A stretch of 64,000 bases of DNA, taken from an uncultured Saprospiraceae bacterium. GTDB taxonomy: Bacteria > Bacteroidota > Bacteroidia > Chitinophagales > Saprospiraceae. The stretch is from assembly GCA_937928045.1 (NCBI GenBank), contig CALFWO010000003.1:1-64000 (forward strand), given 5' to 3'. A program made the position numbers and the translations under genes. The notes under the pieces are model-generated. The model had not been told where the DNA came from. It did not search any database and saw only the letters and a program-made list of their open reading frames with translations. Shown here in pieces: positions 8,901-19,900 of this stretch (its first letter is position 1; every line of letters starts with the position of its first letter).

Positions 8901-9994
8901 GAAATAGACTCGGCGGCAGTACATCCGTTTGAATCTGAAACTGTCACCGAATAAGTACCAGCAGCTAAATTTACTGGATCGGCCGTATTTCCTATTGAAG
9001 GATCACTCCAGTCATAGTCGTAAGGAGCAACTCCTGTCATAACACCAACATGAATAGTTCCATCTGTTTGTCCACAATTAGCATCAGTGGCAGACAACAT
9101 AATCCAAAGTCCTTCAGGTGAAAGTTCAACAGTTTCAGTAGCGACTGTTGAACATCCCAAGTTGTCCGTAACCGTCACTGAATAATCTCCAGTTGAAAGC
9201 CCAGTAGCTATTTGAGTGGTTTGGCCATCGCTCCATAGGTAAGAATATGGTTCTTGCCCTCCACTTACAATAGCAGTTATTTTTGCATCTTCAGATCCAA
9301 GGCAGGTCTCATAAGTTGAAGTTAAAAAGACATCAATACCCAAACCGCCTTGAACAAATATGGATTCTTCATTAGAACATCCAAATGCATCTGTAGCCGT
9401 CACAGTGTAAAAACCTTGTGATAATCCAGTAGCATTAGCACCTGTTTGACCATCACTCCATTCGTATAAGTAAGGCTCAGTTCCAAGCATTGCTGAAGCA
9501 TAAGCTGTTCCATTATCTTGACCATCACATGCCCCGGTAGCAGAGATCATGATCCAAACACCTTCTGGGTGTAAAGAAACTTCGCCCCAAGCTTCTGCTG
9601 TGGCTCCTACGTTGTCAGTTATTGTAACCGTATACGTACCGACTCCTAATCCATCTATATCAACCGTCGTGGCACCATTGCTCCATAAATAAGTGTAAGG
9701 AGGTTCTCCATTAAAGCCAACAGCACTCAAATCACCATTCTGAGCAGAAGCACAGGTGGCATAAGAAGGTTGAGAAACAACCAAGACTCCTAAATCAGCT
9801 AGACTGTTTGAGCTAAATCCAATATTGTAGGTTGGTTTCATAAAAGAATTTTCTGCAGACACTTCAGATTGAAATCCGAATGATAGGCAGAAAACTAGAG
9901 CGAAACATCCTAAAAGCTTATTAAGCTTAGCAATGTTTGATAAGTTAAAAGATAACTGGGTAGAGAAGTTCATAAGCAATTTGTTCGACTCCAT
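5939..9994 (-). CDS. Giant SprB-repeat surface protein with T9SS type A signal
   Basis: About 1350 residues. The ATG at 9994 (alternative ATG 9973) gives a long signal peptide with hydrophobic core LLGCFALVFCLSFGF. Roughly residues 70-445 hold five SprB repeats (pattern PYTYLWSNGATT..IDGLGVGTYTVTITD), then an unmatched stretch, two Ig/PKD-like modules (FTASGVPNNSSYEWSATGG), another SprB repeat near 760-830 and two SdrD/Cna-B type modules (LGNFAWIDDNRNGIQDAGE; IGNFVWRDYNQNGLQDAGE). The last 85 residues begin EAFPNPF and form a type IX secretion sorting domain of type A. In this phylum such proteins are cell-surface or released adhesins; SprB itself is the mobile gliding adhesin of flavobacteria. 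The gene has its own terminator and a 317-base upstream gap. Confidence 0.9.
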   Translation of the reverse strand: MESNKLLMNFSTQLSFNLSNIAKLNKLLGCFALVFCLSFGFQSEVSAENSFMKPTYNIGFSSNSLADLGVLVVSQPSYATCASAQNGDLSAVGFNGEPPYTYLWSNGATTVDIDGLGVGTYTVTITDNVGATAEAWGEVSLHPEGVWIMISATGACDGQDNGTAYASAMLGTEPYLYEWSDGQTGANATGLSQGFYTVTATDAFGCSNEESIFVQGGLGIDVFLTSTYETCLGSEDAKITAIVSGGQEPYSYLWSDGQTTQIATGLSTGDYSVTVTDNLGCSTVATETVELSPEGLWIMLSATDANCGQTDGTIHVGVMTGVAPYDYDWSDPSIGNTADPVNLAAGTYSVTVSDSNGCTAAESISVNSTDQISLSTNSTDASCDAGGTATVSINSGTAPYSILWCDGSTATDASDLPPGTCVVEVTDANGCFGTATVLIGNDCDPCDADAGTLTANASPDCIDGSATISATANGNAVVPSGYETLYVLTSGNGLVIQATNTTPSFDVTAGGIYTIHTLVYDPNTLDLTIVDPGVTTGFDVNALLIQGGGDICASLDVTGANFNLDEGFNLNIIPQDASICAGGSVQLGTTLSSSSITYVWTNNGGTFNNPNSDSPTYTMMMPGTYEISVTATDANSGCEGTATTTVTVIENPTIEISPANQSLCGGGSLNFTASGVPNNSSYEWSATGGTFDNSMSGAPTWTMMAPGTYTISLIITTPEGCTATASTNATINSLPTNCSASVTSSYFEGVDISTRGGSDGSASASADGAGPFTYLWDNGATTRDIDGLSAGTYSVEITNAAGCSCTASVTLEDPAKLGNFAWIDDNRNGIQDAGEMGLEGVKVTLTGTSTGGIDVMRMMNTDVTGMYMFDGLLPGSYKVTFETPSGYRLTEANQGGDDTVDSDVDPVMGMTQFVDLEAGDYDPTLDGGFYQCTNIGNFVWRDYNQNGLQDAGEEGVEGITVKLLLSGPDDIFCTPDDIIWREVTTGPNGEYLFECVEEFTYVISFMDLPTDWIFTGQNTGADDIDSDANSDGKTDPFTVTPGMPDDLTIDAGIRPQCDNFLGGGGEIINSDEVICTGDTPQAFINITAPSGGSGPIEYLWLFTTTPGPWMPPAGFTEIPNSNSPTYQPGPLTETTTFIRCARRAGCPDYLESNVFTIEVEQCSTTPGQMNVTLGGILNAFDQTVLDWNMDNEEDGYNFIVQKSYDGTNYFDLGSELGKGATGAVNEYAFQDTRTKNGMNYYRIKTVGSPYGPAFSNVVKLQVSGEILVEAFPNPFINTLILTPKQALQDDLVVELFNTSGQLIVSQTFDKASEILEIEVSEKEFDLRTLILRMSHPNNDKQKIMRVIQVGQ

Positions 9995-10027
9995 ATATTC
10001 TATGGAACCATTGGTAAATGATTTCAA

Positions 10028-10344
10028 AGTAAATTACGGTTTCTGGAATTGACTGTTTAAATCAGTTTTGAAGGGGAGAAAACACTAGCCTCCAAATAAA
10101 GGCTTTGATTTTCAATTTAGATTGCTTTAATATTCTAATTCGGAGAGATTCTTAAAAGCAAAAATAGTCATTTTATGCGTTTATATCAAGTTTTTTTATA
10201 CCCAAAAAGGTGTAAAATTGCATATTGAAATGATGCTTATATTCAAGAATGATCAATTGTTAACCTTTTAAAATGAAAAGGTTACGCATAACAAAAAAAC
10301 AATTTTACAGACGATAGGTTAATGAACTCCTACTTAAAGCAATT
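10028..10344. other. Intergenic leader region with a hairpin
   Basis: This 317-base gap between coaE and the SprB-type gene (both minus strand) contains a perfect 9-bp hairpin, TAACCTTTT (10261-10269) and AAAAGGTTA (10276-10284) with a 6-base loop. It has no proper T tail on the minus strand, so it is a weak terminator for coaE at best and may be a regulatory structure in the leader of the surface-protein mRNA. No open frame of note is present. Confidence 0.4.
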
Positions 10345-10944
10345 TTAAAGAGATAATAATTTTTTATGGATTTTGATGACCTGTTGTACAATCAGTTCTT
10401 TGCCACCATTGTCTATAAGAAAATCACATTTCTTCATTTTTTCATCTTGAGCCATTTGATTTTTTATTCTCGCTTTTATAGCTTTTGTTGTCAACTGATC
10501 CCGTTCTGCAACTCTTTTAATACGAACTTCCAAAGGCGCATGTACACCTATAACATAGTCAAGTCCAACATTTGAGCCAGATTCAAATAATATTGCTGCT
10601 TCTTTCAGTGTATATTTTGAATCATTATGGCTCTGAAACCAGTCATTATAATCAGTGGCTACGACTGGGTGAATTAAAGCATTCAACTCTTTAAGAAGTT
10701 TAGGATTTCCAAAAATTTTTTCCCCAACAAACTTTCGATTGTATTCGCCTTTTTTATTATAGCTTTCTGGACCTAACAAGGTTTTAATTTTATTTTTTAA
10801 ATTTTCATTTTCACTGATTAGCAGTTTAGCCTGATTGTCCGCATAATAGATTGGAATCCCCAGCCATTCAAAAACTCGGCAAATCGTACTTTTTCCAGCT
10901 CCGATTCCACCAGTGATTCCTATTTTTAGTGGCTTATTCTTCAA
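10345..10944 (-). CDS. coaE: Dephospho-CoA kinase
   Basis: CoaE phosphorylates the 3'-OH of the ribose of dephospho-CoA in the last step of coenzyme A synthesis. The P-loop GGIGAGKST is at residues 12-20, followed by the CoaE-typical YYADNQAK and LIHPVV segments and an ERDQLT lid. Length (199 aa) is normal. The start codon is TTG at 10944: an in-frame TAA lies two codons upstream and no ATG occurs before the P-loop. It is transcribed alone on the minus strand, divergent from the PKD protein gene at 11218. Confidence 0.95.
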   Translation of the reverse strand: MKNKPLKIGITGGIGAGKSTICRVFEWLGIPIYYADNQAKLLISENENLKNKIKTLLGPESYNKKGEYNRKFVGEKIFGNPKLLKELNALIHPVVATDYNDWFQSHNDSKYTLKEAAILFESGSNVGLDYVIGVHAPLEVRIKRVAERDQLTTKAIKARIKNQMAQDEKMKKCDFLIDNGGKELIVQQVIKIHKKLLSL

Positions 10945-11217
10945 TGTTTAAACTTTGATTTTATACTTTTCGCAATCTACTCTTAAATTTTCTTTTAGTG
11001 TTAAAATTTTCTTTTTATGACAATTCAAATTATTGTTTACATATAATAAAAAGTTAATCAATACCTCCATGGAATTCAAAATATTAAATCAAAAAAAATT
11101 ACGATTGTGGTCTTTTTTGGAATATTATGAAAAAAATTAATATATTGATTATCAGTTGATTAGGCATGTTATTTGGTCTTGAATTCGGTAGGAAATTCAC
11201 GGCAAAAAGAATTTAAC

Positions 11218-14200
11218 ATGCAAACGACAATTAGCTGGATATCTTTAGGGATAACCTTTCTGCTTACGCTATGCGCAAATCTCAGTTTCGCTCAGGTTAC
11301 CGCAAATTTTTCTGCATCCGAAACCTCTGGATGTGGTCTTGTTCAATCCAATTTTACTGATCTATCATCCTCAACTTCAGGAGTAATTGATTCTTGGAGC
11401 TGGGACTTTGGATCATCGGTGTCTACAATTCAGCATCCAGGAAATGTATTTAGTGTTCCCGGGGTTTATACGATATGCTTAACAGTTTCTACGACTACAG
11501 GAGCCACTGATACTCATTGTAAGACAGATTATATTTCCGTTTTCACCTTACCTCAACCCGATTTCGATGTTAGTTCAAATGTCGGTTGTGCCCCATTGGA
11601 CGTGACATTTGTGGATTTAACTTCATCTGCTTCTCCTATTGTCAATTATATTTGGGGAGTTGGAGGAACTTCAGGGGTTATTCAAGACGATGGAAGTTTA
11701 CCTTCTATAGAGAATTCCTATCCAGTAGCCGATACTTATTCAATTAGTTTAACGATTCAAGATGCCAATGGATGTACAAACTCTATTTCAAAACCGGGAT
11801 TAATTAACGTTTTAGACAATCCGGTGATTGAAATTTCGCCATCAAATACATTTAGTTGTCAGGCACCGATGTTTGTTGACTTTACAAATGATAACATTCA
11901 AGCGAACACTTCTTATTTCTGGGATTTTGGAAATGGCCAAACTTTTTCGGGAACAACACCTAACACAATAATATACACCCAGCCAGGAAGCTATACCGTA
12001 AGTGTAAATGCAGCAAACAGCATAGCTGGTTGTAGTTCACAATTTACTTTATCTGAAACTATAGAAATTGGTAATCCTGTAAATCTAAGTTCAGATTTGC
12101 AAAGCGTATGTCAAGGAGCACCAGTGCAGTTTTCTGATGATTCTCAGGATGTTGCACAATCGGTAATCTGGGATTTTGGTGATGGAAATACCTCTAATGT
12201 TGCAAATCCAACACATTCTTACGCAGCACCTGGTTGTTATACAGTAAACCTTACAAGAGAAGTTGATGGTTGTTCGAACACAGAAGTTTTGGGATATTGT
12301 ATCCAGGTAAATGAATTACCGACTGGATCCTTTTCAGTTACCAACAATCAAATCGGATGTTCAATTCCAATTCAGACGGATTTCGTTGCAAACGCTTCGC
12401 CTGGTTCAACCATAAGTTGGGATTTTGGTGATGGCAATACCGGATTAGGTTCCAATGTTTCTCATACTTATACATCATTCGGGAATTTTGAAGTTGTTGT
12501 TACGCTTATCACTTCGGATGGATGTGAAACTATTCTTCCAGCGCAATTTGTAAATATTCAAGAGACTAGAGCCAGAATCGCATTCAGTGATATTCGAGGT
12601 TGTTCACCTTTGTCTTTCGCCTTGAATGAAAATTCTATGTCAGTCGCTCCTATTACAGATTGGTATTGGGAAATAATTGATGATGGAGCAACACCTCCGG
12701 TAATATTTAGCTCTGCCGATCAAAATCCTTTTGTAACAATTGCAGATACTGGTGTATTTGATGTCCAATTAACAGTGACTAATGCTTTAGGCTGCACATC
12801 TACCAGAAGATTTGACCGAGAAATTTATGTTGGAATACCGCCAAATACTGACTTTACTTTTTCACCAGATAGTGCTTGTAGAACACAAGCGGTAGAATTT
12901 TTAGATAATTCATCCACTTTCGCAGATGAATGGGTATGGGATTTTGGCGACGGAATAATTTCATATGATCAAAATCCTGAGCATACTTATGGCGCCGTTG
13001 GATTGTTTTCTGTACAGCTTATTAGTTTCAACAATGGTTGCGCTGATACTTTAGCTTTACAAGACGCCTTAGAAGTTTTGGTTCCAGATGCAAGAATGAC
13101 AACCGGACTGTTCTGCGATAATTTGAATTTAAGAACATTTAAAAACAGTTCAAATGGTGCAGATATTTATCATTGGGATTTTGGAGATGTTATGGTAGCA
13201 TCAGATACTTCTTCGGCAGATTCAACTTCATTTACCTATCCGGGACCAGGATCTTATACAGCAACTTTGATTGTTGAAAATTTGACAACAGGATGCTTGG
13301 ATACTACAAGAGAAGAAATTATTGTAACGGACTTAAATCCGGAGCTAGAGATCCGAGATTCCGTAGGATGCGCACCGTTTTCATTAGATTTAATAAATAC
13401 TTCTACCGATGCAATTAGTTATTCTTGGGTAGCCCCCGGGGGTGATATAAATAGTCCGGGAATGGAAGATCCTGCGATCGTCTATGAAGCTGGGGGTACT
13501 TATTCTAATGTTGAAGTGGAAATTATTGATGTAAATGGTTGTATAGAAAATTTAGTCTTAACCACACCAATTGTTGTTTCAGAATTGGAATCGGCTTTGA
13601 TTCCATCGACACTTGCGGGCTGTGCGGATGTACCGGTAAGTTTCACAAATAATTCTCAATCTACTTATAATAATATTATTAGTTCTGAGTGGATTGTTGG
13701 TAATAATCTTGATACTTTTTCGTCAACTGATATTACTTATACTTTTACAGAAGCTGGAGATTATCCAATCTCGTTGAAAGTGATAGATGATGGTGGTTGC
13801 GAAACCACTACAGTTCACCCACAATTAATAAATATAACTAATCCAGAATCTGGTTATACCTCAGATTTGTATTCTTGTACTTTTGCTCCGCTAACTTTCA
13901 AAGGTGAAGGAATTGGAGAGCAATTAAATTATACATGGTCTTTTGGTGATGGCGGAACAAGCAGTGGAGATTCTGTTTTACATCAATATAATGCAGAAGG
14001 GCAGTATGAAATTTGTGTTTCAGTTATTGACAAAAACGGATGTACAGCTGATACATGTGGACTTGAAAATGTAATTGTTTTGGATCCGGTTGCAGGTTTT
14101 TCAGTTGATAATGCTTATCAAGCTTGTCCACCGCTATTAGCAAATTTTGTAAACAATTCTAATAACGCAATCAACTATTCTTGGGACTTCGGAGATAATA

Positions 14201-16809
14201 GTGGAGAATCTATTTTGGCGACTCCACCTCATGTTTACACAGATCCAGGTGTTTATGACGTTACGCTCGTCGCCTATACTACGGAATTGTGTACGGACAC
14301 TTTGTTTATTCCTAACTACATTAATCTGGATGGTCCGCAGGGTGATTTTAATTTCAGTGTTTCCGATAATTGTGCTCCCGGTGCAGTCACCTTCGTTGGA
14401 AATTCGGTTGAGCAATATGATTATTTCTGGGACTATGGAGATGGAAATATCGATACCACATTAAATGTTGCTTACGATTCTATCATCTATGACTATGCTG
14501 AAATTGGTGTTTTCAAACCTAAACTAATTTTAGTTGACAATGGAGCATGTTCAAGAGTAATTGAACTACCGGACAGTATTACCATGGGTGGCTTTAATTA
14601 TGATTTTAATGCGAGTGATACATTATTTTGTGGTAATGATCCACTGACTTCTATATTCGTTTTTAACGGAGAGACATCTGAACCTTTGCAAGAAACATCT
14701 TGGTTATTTCCTGGGTCTTCAACACCAAGTTCGAATGTAACATCTCCCATTGTTACTTACCCAAGTCCGGGAGAATATGACGTTCAGTTAATATTAGATA
14801 ATGGATCATGTCGAGATACCATTTTAAAACCTAACTATATTAAAATTGGTGCCATTCCGGATGCGCAAATTGGAATGGACATAAATCAAGGATGTTTACC
14901 GTTGACCGTAAACTTTCAAGATAATAGTTCAATTTCAAGTGGGGTATTAACTCATTGGAATTGGGATTTTGAAGCGGCTGGAAATTCAACAGATGAGAAC
15001 CCTGCAATGATATTTACTGATCCAGGAAATTATACAATTGATTTAGAAGTAACATCAGACATCGGATGCTCATCTACTCAAACTACACAACTCGAAGTTT
15101 TCGCTTTACCAAATGCAGAAATTATTGGAGAAACAAATATTTGTGTTGGAGAAAGATCAACATTAGAAGCGAATCTAATTAGTACGGCTCCTGGGTCCAT
15201 AATAACTTGGTCAGGTGGTCCAATTGATGGCTGCATGGACTGTCTTATAACTACGGTTAATCCGTCGGTTACAACAAACTATAATTTACTTGTAACGGAT
15301 CCAAATGGTTGTACTACAGAGGAAATTTATGAAGTATATGTGCGAACTGCTATTGCTCCAGTTATCGATTTAGGAACGGATACTACCATATGTAAAGGCA
15401 CAGATGTTTTGTTAAATTTATCAGTTGATCAATCTGGAACATCAATAAATTGGGATCAGAATATTGATGGACTGAGCTGTTATACAAATTGTCCTAATCC
15501 AATAGCTACACCTTCTGATGCAACTACATATTTTGTTGAGGTTGAAAATGTTGATGGTTGTAAATCTACTGATAGTATAAGGGTTAATTTATTTGAGGAC
15601 GAAAGAGATTTTCTTGGTGAAGATCTTACCATTTGTAACGGATCAGAAATTGCTTTGAATGCGACATACGGGACAAGTCCGCAATGGGAATCCAATCAAT
15701 TTTTATCCTGTGAAGATTGCCCCGATCCAATAGCAAATCCAACTTCGGATACAAAATTCTATTTAGAAGTTTTAAGTGAAAACGATTGTCTCATTAAAGA
15801 CTCGGTTACAGTTTTGGTTCAAGAACCAATGGCCATTGAAGCAGGTCCCACTGCAACCGCGTGCTTAAATGCTGGTACAGAAATGCAAGGGGAGGGAATC
15901 GGTATTCCTACATGGTCTCCAGCAGTTGGTGTTACGAATATTAATGATTTAAATACTCATGTTCAACCTACAGTCACAACAATGTACTACTTGACTTTGG
16001 ATGATGGAATTTGTCTAAATGAAGATTCAGTTTTAGTAGAAGTTATAGAAGTAGCAGAAGTATTTACAACAGGAGGAGCTGTCTGTGAAGGAGAAACTTT
16101 CTTAACAGAGGCGGAAGGAATTGCAGATACTTATACTTGGTCTGATAACAACGGCCCGGTTGCTCAAGGAATCGAATTTGAAACAGCACCAACTACAACA
16201 ACTTCTTATCAGGTCGTTGGAGAACTAGATGGATGTCTGCCGGATACCGCATATTTTGAAGTTCAAGTCAATGAAATTCCTGAGATGGATTATCCGCGAT
16301 CGATAAATATCTTACCTGGATTTAGTCAAGCTATTGAACCAAGGAACTCAGATACTGATAATCTTGAATTTACTTGGACGCCAGCTGAAGGTTTGAGCTG
16401 CACATCTTGTGCAAATCCGATTGCGGCACCAGAAGAAACTACGAAATACTCAGTGGATATTTTCAATCCTGTTACCGGTTGTACAACAACGGAAGAAATA
16501 GAAGTAAGACTAAGAACAAAATGTGGAGAAGATCTTATTGGAATGGCAAATGCCTTTTCTCCAAATGGTGATGGTCGAAATGATATGTTCCACATTATTT
16601 ATAGCCCAGTACAAGAAATAAAGTCATTTAGGATTTTTGATCGATGGGGTAATGTTCATTTTCAAACGGATAACCTTACAGAAGGTTGGAATGGTACATT
16701 TAAAGGCAAAAAAGCTATGCCTGGAGTTTATGTCTATATGATAGAAGCAATTTGTCCCATTGATGGATCAATATTTTATAAAAAAGGAGATTTAACTCTA
16801 CTCAGGTAG
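11218..16809 (+). CDS. Giant PKD-repeat protein with CHU_C (T9SS type B) domain
   Basis: About 1863 residues from ATG 11218, which starts a clean signal peptide (MQTTISWISLGITFLLTLC, cleavage near SFAQ); an in-frame TTG at 11173 would only add a non-signal extension. About fifteen PKD-like modules follow, most with the WDFGDG core (for example IWDFGDGN, SWDFGDNS, FWDYGDGN). From about residue 1370 the modules change to a series with CxxC pairs (CMDC, CYTNC, CEDC, CTSC) followed by NPIA and a strand ending GC. The final 95 residues (FSPNGDGRNDMF, FRIFDRWGNVHF, GVYVYMIEA, GDLTLLR) are the gliding-motility CHU_C type B sorting domain. It is a predicted type IX secreted surface adhesin and a tandem paralogue of the next gene. 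Confidence 0.93.
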   Translation: MQTTISWISLGITFLLTLCANLSFAQVTANFSASETSGCGLVQSNFTDLSSSTSGVIDSWSWDFGSSVSTIQHPGNVFSVPGVYTICLTVSTTTGATDTHCKTDYISVFTLPQPDFDVSSNVGCAPLDVTFVDLTSSASPIVNYIWGVGGTSGVIQDDGSLPSIENSYPVADTYSISLTIQDANGCTNSISKPGLINVLDNPVIEISPSNTFSCQAPMFVDFTNDNIQANTSYFWDFGNGQTFSGTTPNTIIYTQPGSYTVSVNAANSIAGCSSQFTLSETIEIGNPVNLSSDLQSVCQGAPVQFSDDSQDVAQSVIWDFGDGNTSNVANPTHSYAAPGCYTVNLTREVDGCSNTEVLGYCIQVNELPTGSFSVTNNQIGCSIPIQTDFVANASPGSTISWDFGDGNTGLGSNVSHTYTSFGNFEVVVTLITSDGCETILPAQFVNIQETRARIAFSDIRGCSPLSFALNENSMSVAPITDWYWEIIDDGATPPVIFSSADQNPFVTIADTGVFDVQLTVTNALGCTSTRRFDREIYVGIPPNTDFTFSPDSACRTQAVEFLDNSSTFADEWVWDFGDGIISYDQNPEHTYGAVGLFSVQLISFNNGCADTLALQDALEVLVPDARMTTGLFCDNLNLRTFKNSSNGADIYHWDFGDVMVASDTSSADSTSFTYPGPGSYTATLIVENLTTGCLDTTREEIIVTDLNPELEIRDSVGCAPFSLDLINTSTDAISYSWVAPGGDINSPGMEDPAIVYEAGGTYSNVEVEIIDVNGCIENLVLTTPIVVSELESALIPSTLAGCADVPVSFTNNSQSTYNNIISSEWIVGNNLDTFSSTDITYTFTEAGDYPISLKVIDDGGCETTTVHPQLINITNPESGYTSDLYSCTFAPLTFKGEGIGEQLNYTWSFGDGGTSSGDSVLHQYNAEGQYEICVSVIDKNGCTADTCGLENVIVLDPVAGFSVDNAYQACPPLLANFVNNSNNAINYSWDFGDNSGESILATPPHVYTDPGVYDVTLVAYTTELCTDTLFIPNYINLDGPQGDFNFSVSDNCAPGAVTFVGNSVEQYDYFWDYGDGNIDTTLNVAYDSIIYDYAEIGVFKPKLILVDNGACSRVIELPDSITMGGFNYDFNASDTLFCGNDPLTSIFVFNGETSEPLQETSWLFPGSSTPSSNVTSPIVTYPSPGEYDVQLILDNGSCRDTILKPNYIKIGAIPDAQIGMDINQGCLPLTVNFQDNSSISSGVLTHWNWDFEAAGNSTDENPAMIFTDPGNYTIDLEVTSDIGCSSTQTTQLEVFALPNAEIIGETNICVGERSTLEANLISTAPGSIITWSGGPIDGCMDCLITTVNPSVTTNYNLLVTDPNGCTTEEIYEVYVRTAIAPVIDLGTDTTICKGTDVLLNLSVDQSGTSINWDQNIDGLSCYTNCPNPIATPSDATTYFVEVENVDGCKSTDSIRVNLFEDERDFLGEDLTICNGSEIALNATYGTSPQWESNQFLSCEDCPDPIANPTSDTKFYLEVLSENDCLIKDSVTVLVQEPMAIEAGPTATACLNAGTEMQGEGIGIPTWSPAVGVTNINDLNTHVQPTVTTMYYLTLDDGICLNEDSVLVEVIEVAEVFTTGGAVCEGETFLTEAEGIADTYTWSDNNGPVAQGIEFETAPTTTTSYQVVGELDGCLPDTAYFEVQVNEIPEMDYPRSINILPGFSQAIEPRNSDTDNLEFTWTPAEGLSCTSCANPIAAPEETTKYSVDIFNPVTGCTTTEEIEVRLRTKCGEDLIGMANAFSPNGDGRNDMFHIIYSPVQEIKSFRIFDRWGNVHFQTDNLTEGWNGTFKGKKAMPGVYVYMIEAICPIDGSIFYKKGDLTLLR

Positions 16810-16838
16810 TCAAAAATAAAGAAATTGTCGTTTTGCAT

Positions 16839-16874
16839 TGGGTTCTTCTAGAAATGGAAGGGCCCATTTTTTTT
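16839..16874 (+). terminator. Rho-independent terminator after the first PKD gene
   Basis: TGGGTTCTTC (16839-16848) pairs with GAAGGGCCCA (16857-16866), ten pairs including two G-U, followed directly by eight T residues. It separates the two PKD paralogue genes into independent units. Confidence 0.9.
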
Positions 16875-16988
16875 CAATTAAAGCAACCCTATTCAAGTTA
16901 TCATCGTCTATTTTAAAATTAGTACTTATTTTCACGCATTTCCTTTTGAACCCAAGTTCTAAATAAACACAAAACAGCAGAACAAAGC

Positions 16989-19900
16989 ATGGTCATGCGA
17001 ATTTTCATTACGATGATACTTTTCGGTTTGTCGTACTTCCAATCTAGTGGACAAAGCACAGCCGATTTTTCGGCTACTTCCACTTCGGGGTGTCCACCTT
17101 TTGCGCTCAAGCTTATTGACAATTCCACGAATCCCAATAGCATTATTTCTTGGGAGTGGACTATTAATGGAAATAACTTGTCTGCCCAGCAGAACCCTGC
17201 TTCGTTGCTAAATGACCCCGGCAATTATAGTATATGCTTGACAGTTACTACCTCCCAAGGTTCAGATCAGGAATGTAAATCAAATTATATCACCGTTTTT
17301 GAAAATCCGCAAGCGCAGTTCAATGTAGATGTTCAAACTGGATGTGTTCCAATGGAAGTAAATTTTGAAAACGCCAGTATTCCTGGATCTGGAAACATCC
17401 AAGATATTATTTGGGATTTTGGTGGATCTTGTGGAGTTGTTACTTCAACGGCTAATGATCCTGTTAATTGTAATTATGAAAATGCAGGCTCTTTTCAAGT
17501 AAGTATGATTGTAACAGATGACAATGGTTGCCAGGATAATATAGTCCTACCAGATTTTGTTCAAACCAATCCGCTACCAACAATTGACGCCATAGTCCCA
17601 ACTTACAATGATTGTGAACCTCCTTTCGTAATAGATTTTGGTCCCGCCGGTCCCAATATATCTACGGTGGCTTATTCTTGGGATTTTGGCAATGGAAATA
17701 CTTTTCAAGGTATTGATCCTCCTTCAGTAACTTATCTTGGTTCAGGACCTTATACAGTAAATATAAATGCCGTCGACAATAGCACTGGATGTACACAATC
17801 GTTGACCTTAGAAAATGCTATTTCAGAATCAAATCCTATAAATTTCGAATTTGAAAGAAGAGAGAACTGTGGGATTCCTGAGTTGTATTTTACTGATGTT
17901 TCTGATGGTGCACCAGATAATATAACTTGGGATTTTGGCGATGGTAATGTTTCTATGCTCGCAAGTCCTATTCATGAGTATGCTACCTTTGGTTGTTATA
18001 CAGTTACATTGACAAGGACTATTGGTTCCTGTGTCAAATCCCTAAGCCGAGAAGTTTGTGTTGATGAGCTCACTGCTCCAATTATTAATGCATCGATTGG
18101 GAATCAAACTGGCTGTACATTACCACATCAATCTACTTTTAACGCTACTCAGAATAATAACTTTGAATACTTCTGGGAATTTGGTGATGGCTCAACTTCC
18201 ACACTTTCTAATCCTAGTCATAGTTATGACTCGTATGGTAATTATAGCGTAATTTTGACAGTTACGGATCAACTTGGATGTGAAATTTCTATTCCAGCTG
18301 GCCTTGTCGAAGTTCAGCCTATTTCGGTGTCACTTGGTTCTGCCGGTCTGCAAGGGTGTTCACCATTAAATGTATCATTCGAACCTCAGATTAATTCTTT
18401 TGTTCCGATTACTAATTATAGTTGGGAGATTCTAGATGATTCAGGATCAATGATCTTTCAATCGACAGCTGCAAATCCCAGTTTTAGTTTTACTGACTTG
18501 GGATGTTATACTGTGGTTGTTGGACTAATGAACTCGGATGGTTGTGAAATCAATCAAACTTTTTCAAACGTCTATTGTGTTGGTCAGGCTCCCCAAGCTT
18601 CTTTTTCTGTGAATCCAATGACTGGATGTGCGAGCCAAACTTTTTCGTTCACTGACCTATCTATCGGAAATATTGATAATTGGGAATGGGATTTTCATTC
18701 TAACGGAACTCCAGATGCCTTCATTCAAAATCCAACCTATATGTATTCAGATATAGGTTGTTTTGATGTTCAGCTTTTAGTTTCAAGTTATGGATGTGCA
18801 TCAACTACAAATGTTGGCCCTATTTGTGTTGAAGCTCCTGCAGCAAGTTTTGAATTTATTGTTGATTGCATCAATCCAACAAATGTAAGTTTTACCAATA
18901 CTTCTGAAGGAGCTGATTCGGTGATCTGGGATTTTGGTGTCTTAGCTACAACCACAGATACTTCTACCAATTTGGATCCCGTTTTTAACTATCCAGCATT
19001 GAATACTTATGAAGTGGAAATGGTAGCGTTTAATTTTTCAACATTCTGCACCGATACTGCTAGAATGGAAGTGATCTTAGAAGTACCGGAAGCTAATTTC
19101 GAAATACCTGGTTCTAATTTTTGCAGAGGTAGTAGTATTCTTCCAACTAATAATTCCGTTGGAGCCACTAGCTATCTTTGGACATTGCCGGATGGAGGAA
19201 TTATCAATGACGCCACACTCGAAAATCCAGAAATTACTTTTAATACATCAGGAATTTATAGTATTCAATTGGAGATATTGAATGCAAATAATTGTTCTTC
19301 AATATTCCTCGTTGAAAATATTCAAATAAGCGGACCAGAGCCAGATTTTGACTTTTCCGTTTCAGGAAATTGTGTTCCTTTCGAAGTCACTTTTAACGAA
19401 CAGAGTGTAAATTTATTTTCAAATAACACCTCTTGGGAATGGAGTATTGAGGATTTGAATTTATTTTCGACTAATCAATTTCCTCAATTTGAATTAGATA
19501 CTGTAGGCGTGTTCGATGTTAAATTTGTAGTGGCTGATGATTTAGGTTGTCGAGATAGCATTTTGAGGAGTATAGGTTTGAACGAAGGTTCACCAGTTGC
19601 TTATTTTACAGGTGATCTATTTGGATGCGAAGGTGTTCTAAATAGTTATGAAAATGCTTCAGTAGGAACCAACTTAATAATTTCTTGGGATTTCGATGAT
19701 GGCCAAACAAGTGTTAACAACAATCCATCGCATGAATTTCTTTATGGTGATTATAATGTCTGTTTAACAATTGATGATAATAACTGTATTGATACCCATT
19801 GTGAACTGGTCCAAATCCAAGAAGTTATTGCGGACTTTGAAGTCGATGAGAGTTATTCTAGTTGTGCACCAGCGCCAGTAGATCTAATTAATTTATCTCA